DNA of 64,000 nt, taken from Malus domestica. Lineage: Eukaryota > Streptophyta > Magnoliopsida > Rosales > Rosaceae. The notes beneath the pieces were generated by a model that worked only from the letters and a program-made list of their open reading frames with translations, did not search any database and had not been told where the DNA came from. The DNA lies in NCBI RefSeq assembly GCF_042453785.1, contig NC_091663.1:35981001-36045000 (forward strand), in the 5' to 3' direction. A program made the position numbers and the translations under genes. Shown here piece by piece: positions 60,201 through 64,000 of this stretch (positions are counted from its first letter, which is position 1; every line of letters starts with the position of its first letter).

Positions 60201-60864
60201 TCTTCCTACTATTAATTGAATACAGTTTCGAATGACTTGGGAAATCATCTAATCATACTTTAGCAGCCTAGATTCGAATCACATTCTCCGAAATTCGAAG
60301 CTGCGAGCCTACAAACTAAAACAACAAAAGAAGCACACTTAAGTACAGTGGACAGAGCTGCAAATTGCACTAACCCCGGGCAAAGTCGTCTGGTTATGAC
60401 ACGCATTGACCGCTTTATCCGCCTCCTCCCTCGACGGACATATCACAAAGCAACACCCTGCAAACACACACACACACACACACAAATCCGAGCACGAAAT
60501 TAGGGTTTCAACTACCAATTCAGCCACTCGAAACGCCACAAATCGTCCAAATCGCAAAAAACACACACATATTAACCAAATCAAGATACACACATTTTTC
60601 AACAGAGAGCCAAATCGTGAAGTAAAACAGAGAATGTAGAGAGAGAAAGTGGAAGAGAAAGTGGAAGAGAGAGAGAGAGAGAGATTTGAGACCTCTGGAA
60701 GCGCGCGTGGTCTTGTCCTTGATGATGTTGACTTCGTCGACGAGAGCGAACTCTTTGAACATTACGAGGAGCTGAGCCTCCGTCATGTGCTTCGGCACTT
60801 GGCCGACGAACAGCTTCACGCTGTCTTCGCCGTGCGAGTTCCTCTCCTTCCCTCCTTCCGCCAT
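57263..60864 (-). CDS. BRN1/BRN2: BRN1/BRN2-type (CELF/Bruno-like) RNA-binding protein, nine exons
   Basis: Exons (minus strand): 60864-60693, 60457-60375, 59254-59203, 59052-58927, 58828-58749, 58409-58230, 58041-57708, 57614-57471, 57390-57263. They join to 432 residues, the usual length. Three RRMs: RRM1 ~17-97 ([28 protein letters not shown]), RRM2 ~104-185 ([32 protein letters not shown]) and RRM3 ~345-422 ([34 protein letters not shown]). A Met/Pro/Gly-rich linker lies between RRM2 and RRM3. Arabidopsis BRN1 and BRN2 bind the 3' UTR of SOC1 mRNA and delay flowering; that role is inferred here. All introns are GT/AG. The long intron 2 (1.1 kb) separates exons 2 and 3. Start at [15 protein letters not shown], behind a CT-rich leader. 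No defect seen. Confidence 0.95.
60462..60483. repeat. (CA)n microsatellite in BRN intron 1
   Basis: About ten CA repeats next to the 3' splice site of intron 1 (GT-rich on the coding strand). Confidence 0.85.
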
Positions 60865-60990
60865 TAATGCCTGCCTTCCCTCTCTCAGTCTTCGACTTTC
60901 TCTCTCTAACTTCTCCGGTTTCTTTGTTTTGTGTCTCTCTCTCTCTAAGATTTTCTCTCTCTAGATTTTCTCTTCCTGTGTGAAAAGGAT
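60865..60990 (-). promoter_or_regulatory. CT/GA-rich leader of the BRN gene
   Basis: On the coding strand this is GAGA-rich (AGAGAGAGAG), immediately upstream of the ATG. Typical plant 5' UTR or core promoter GA-rich sequence. A T-rich block at 60990-61012 follows. Confidence 0.5.
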
Positions 60991-61099
60991 TTTTTTTTTT
61001 TCTTTTTTTTTTTCTGCGTGGAGTCGTCGAGGGAAAAATTGGGGCATATCCAGGATGGCGAAGTTCGATCTTCGTTAGATTCATTGCGATTCGAATTTA

Positions 61100-62685
61100 C
61101 CCGCGCGTTTAAGGTTTATTTACGGGATTGCCACCTCAGAGCAGTTGCAATGTGTTTCACTGAACTTACCTTTGTACCCTTTGCATTATTTGTCCCAAGT
61201 AAGGATAAAAGACCCACCAAGTCTAGTTACAAGACGACCGAAACTTGAGTAGGGTTGTCTGGTTAGAGCATCTCTTACTACGGATGAAACCAGCATCACT
61301 CGGGATATGATCAAATACAATTTTTTTTATTATGCTTTTCGAAAGAGCGGATCGTTCTGTCACATAGTTAAGTTGCTCTTCTAAAATATTTCTTGTAAAG
61401 AATAAATATAACAACTTTTGTCACAATAATAAGAAAAATAAATGGTAGTATGACCACCAGCTAATTAAGTTCTCGTATTGAAAATTTTCTTCTACTAAGA
61501 GTATTGAAAATTTTCGATGTACTCCGAATATTGCTAGATAATGTTATTATTTAAGAATATTTAAATAATATTGCGTTTATTTGATAGGTCTCTCACATGT
61601 TCCTGAACTCTTTTCATGCAAATTGTTTTCCAATCACAATTTTTTTTTCGTGTACCCTGAACTAGAGAAATATTGGAAAATATAACATTTAAAGTCAATT
61701 TTGGCTACAAAATTGACTTCAAATATTATATTTGACTCTTATTTGATGTGCATTTGGGATTTTAAAGTCAAATTTGACTCTAAAATTAACCTTATAACTT
61801 TAACTATTAAATTGTAAATAGCCTTATAAACCAAGGGGTGTACTGTCCACACACATTTTTTTATTTCTCACACACTCCTTGTTAATTTTTGTCATCTTAT
61901 CTTTTTTAATTTATCTGATTCAATAACCGAAAATTAAAAAGTTATATGAGAAGTAAAAATGAATGTGTAGATATCATACTCCTAAAATAAAACACAGTTT
62001 TTTTTTTTTTCACTTTTAAATTGCTAGTAGTTATGGTTCCCAAAGAATTTAGGGCAACCTATTGTGTTGCATTCAGTTCAGACTTCCTGATTAAATCCCA
62101 CATGTTGATCATAAAGGATGATTGAGACCACACAAGTGCAAGTTTGCTCGTAAAGAATAAATATAACTTTTCTCACATTAATAAGAAAAATAAATGGCTT
62201 CTTCAGTCGAGAATCATGGTTCTAGTGAAGAGATGCTAAACTCGGTTATTGTCATCAAAACGCATGTGAAAAAGTAATGGTTTAAGTTTTAACTTATCTC
62301 CTTTTTCTTTTTTTTTTTAGTGAACTGGAAATATAATATAACCAGGACAAAGATGTCAGGAGTACATAATGAAGCCTACAATGAGACATGCAACATAATA
62401 TCAGACCGTGTAATAGAAAGAGATGAAAATGAATCAAAAGCTGCAAGCAGAGCTAAAAGCGTCAACCCTTCCACTACCACAACTTTAAGGAGGGCAAGGT
62501 AATTGTTTAACTTATCTCTTTAGTCTTTACTGAACACTATTAAACATTACTAAAAGCACTCAAACAAAAAAGAATGAAACACTCTCAATGTGCCCTCAAA
62601 CCATGCCCAGCCAAAAAAGAATAAAAATTGACCACCTAAAATGTTTTATAACATGTAATAGTGAAAAGGACTTTGTCTTCACTAC
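61100..62685. other. Intergenic with locally repeated blocks
   Basis: 61495-61690 (ATATTGCTAGATAATGTTAT ... CTAGAGAAATATTGG) recurs at 63118-63262. TAAAGAATAAATATAAC...AATAAGAAAAATAAATGG occurs at 61396 and 62153. No coding sequence is supported; the short frame at 62320-62502 is not convincing. Confidence 0.6.
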
Positions 62686-62689
62686 CATT

Positions 62690-62812
62690 TTTTTTTTAGT
62701 ACATTGAATGAGCAGCCTAATTTGGTATCGAATTCGTCATTCACGAGATTCGAACCTAAAACCTCTCACTTCCAAGTGAAGAGAAATACCACCAGATCAT
62801 AGTACTGAGTGA
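62690..62812 (-). mobile_element. tRNA-derived SINE (minus strand)
   Basis: On the minus strand it begins near CACTCAGTACTATGATCTGG with box A-like GGTGGTATTTCTCTTCAC and box B GGTTCGAATCT. It ends CATTCAATGTACT. Resembles plant SINEs with a tRNA head. Confidence 0.7.
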
Positions 62813-62826
62813 TGTCTTTACTACCA

Positions 62827-63440
62827 TTTTGTATATATATTTCTTTTCCTAAGAACATGTAGACACCTTTTCAAAGACATAAACATGGTCCTAACATGCT
62901 AATTATATTCCAAAGAATTTTTTTTTGTAAATTCCACATGCCAATGTCCTATGTTTTGGCCCTTTCATGTTTCACTTTTTCTTGTATTAAGGGCTGTGCT
63001 TTTTTAAAAAAAACTACATTTGCTGTGCTGTGAGAATAAACAGTTATAAAATAAAGAAGTTGAGTGCTGTGAGAAAAAACTGTTTCTACTAAAAGTCCAA
63101 AATTTTTCACTGTACTCAGATATTGCTAGATAATGTTATTATTTAAGAATACTCAAATAATATTGCATTTATCTGACAAGCCCCTCACATGTCCCTAAAC
63201 TCCAAATTGTTTTGCAATCACAATTTTTTTTTTTCGTGTAACCTGAACTAGAGAAATATTGGAAAATATAACATTTTGTATATATATTTATCTTCCTAAG
63301 AACATGTAGACACCTTTTCAAAGACAGAAACATGGTCCTAACATGCTAATTATATTCCAAAGAAAAAAATTTGTAAATTCCACATGCCAATGTCCATCTA
63401 TGTTTTGGCCCCTTCATGTTTCACCTTTTCTCGTATTAAG
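62827..63440. repeat. Local direct repeat (two ~165-bp copies)
   Basis: AAGAACATGTAGACACCTTT ... CACATGCCAATGTCC ... GTATTAAG at 62850-62990 is repeated at 63297-63440 with few changes. The interval between them holds a copy of the 61495-61690 block, so three pieces were shuffled or duplicated together. Confidence 0.8.
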
Positions 63441-63605
63441 TCAAATTCCAGAACCATATGCAAAACATGAAAGGTATGGTGTGTGTTCAAGCACATGCTC
63501 GTGACATTGCTCAAAATGAATACTTGATCATAATAAGTCAGAGCTCAAACTTACATTATTATTTGAGGAACATATCACTGTCTGTATGGTTAACATATGA
63601 AATAA

Positions 63606-63826
63606 GGAGGTGGATTGTCTGCCCTCCCATTTTCATACTCTTCTCATCTCCTCCTATTTTGTGTGATCACGGTTAAGCCACGTCAATATTTTATATTCAT
63701 ATTACTTTTTGTTTTATTATTTTTATAAAAAAATCAATATAAAAAATTGATGTGGCTTAACCGTGACCACACAAACAGAAAAAGATGTGAAAAGTACAGG
63801 AATTGAAGGACAGACAATCCACCTCC
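63606..63826. mobile_element. MULE-type MITE (221 bp) with perfect 9-bp TSD
   Basis: Begins GGAGGTGGATTGTCTGCCCT and ends with its reverse complement (GACAGACAATCCACCTCC). The arms are about 100 bp and include GATCACGGTTAAGCCACGTC against GATGTGGCTTAACCGTGACC. ATGAAATAA flanks both sides exactly (63597-63605 and 63827-63835). Long TIRs plus a 9-bp duplication indicate a Mutator-like MITE. The intact TSD suggests recent insertion. Confidence 0.92.
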
Positions 63827-63835
63827 ATGAAATAA

Positions 63836-64000
63836 ATGAGCTTTTGCATTTTTTTTGTTTATCATAGAAAACCATCTCGTGGTCCCACCCATGTCAAGAA
63901 CGCCACATGCCGGGGACCATACGAAAGAATCTATTGTAAGTATGTTCATGACACTTGGATCATATGCTTTGTTGCAATGTGTCAATTACTACTTCAATTG
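63836..64000. other. No feature seen to the window edge
   Basis: Short AT-rich stretch without coding or repeat signal. Confidence 0.4.

Overview
This is a plant nuclear genome window, AT-rich and dominated by transposable elements. Rosaceae is likely, most plausibly the apple/pear group. The evidence is intron-containing plant genes (class III peroxidases, a CRIB-RopGAP, a Bruno-like RNA-binding protein), an Au SINE, a Cassandra element carrying 5S rRNA sequence, and gypsy elements whose gag and antisense proteins I recall as common in Malus/Pyrus. The species call is inference. No bacterial genes, CRISPR arrays or tRNA genes were seen.

Layout. (1) 1-6087: a degenerate minus-strand Ty3/gypsy element. 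It has an LTR at 5071-6087, a gag frame with several stops, and no RT or integrase in the window. To its left is a GC-rich segment holding exon 1 of an HHL1-like chloroplast gene and a second gene-like fragment. (2) 6090-10245 and 13713-19502: a direct duplication. Each copy carries a complete four-exon class III peroxidase on the minus strand. After duplication copy A gained a MULE-type MITE. Copy B gained a hAT-type MITE, an Au SINE and a Cassandra TRIM. (3) 20654-24936: a PIF/Harbinger-type element with only a broken ORF1 gene, itself split by a 2.2-kb solo LTR. (4) 25418-27618: a RopGAP pseudogene whose intact relative lies at 52351-54490. (5) 29204-29746: a small acidic protein of unknown function. 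(6) 30252-32022: a 1.13-kb direct repeat. (7) 32-38.6 kb: gene-poor DNA with small MITEs. (8) 38642-51508: a MITE-like element of about 0.5 kb hosting a 12.35-kb Tat-lineage gypsy retrotransposon. That retrotransposon has near-identical LTRs, 5-bp target-site duplications, a dual RNase H, and an extra antisense ORF between integrase and 3' LTR. (9) 52351-54490: the intact RopGAP. (10) 57263-60864: a nine-exon BRN1/BRN2-type gene on the minus strand. (11) 61-64 kb: intergenic repeats, a SINE, and a MULE-type MITE with a perfect 9-bp target-site duplication.

The host genes do not form a pathway. The peroxidases act in the cell wall or apoplast, RopGAP in ROP GTPase signalling, BRN in mRNA regulation, and HHL1 in photosystem protection. 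The most distinctive content is the young Tat element with its intact antisense gene, which is still open although the element's own pol is interrupted. Next is the well-ordered record of nested insertions with target-site duplications and empty sites.

Exon boundaries were assigned by hand from GT/AG sites, reading frame and family conservation. Percent identities were judged by eye.
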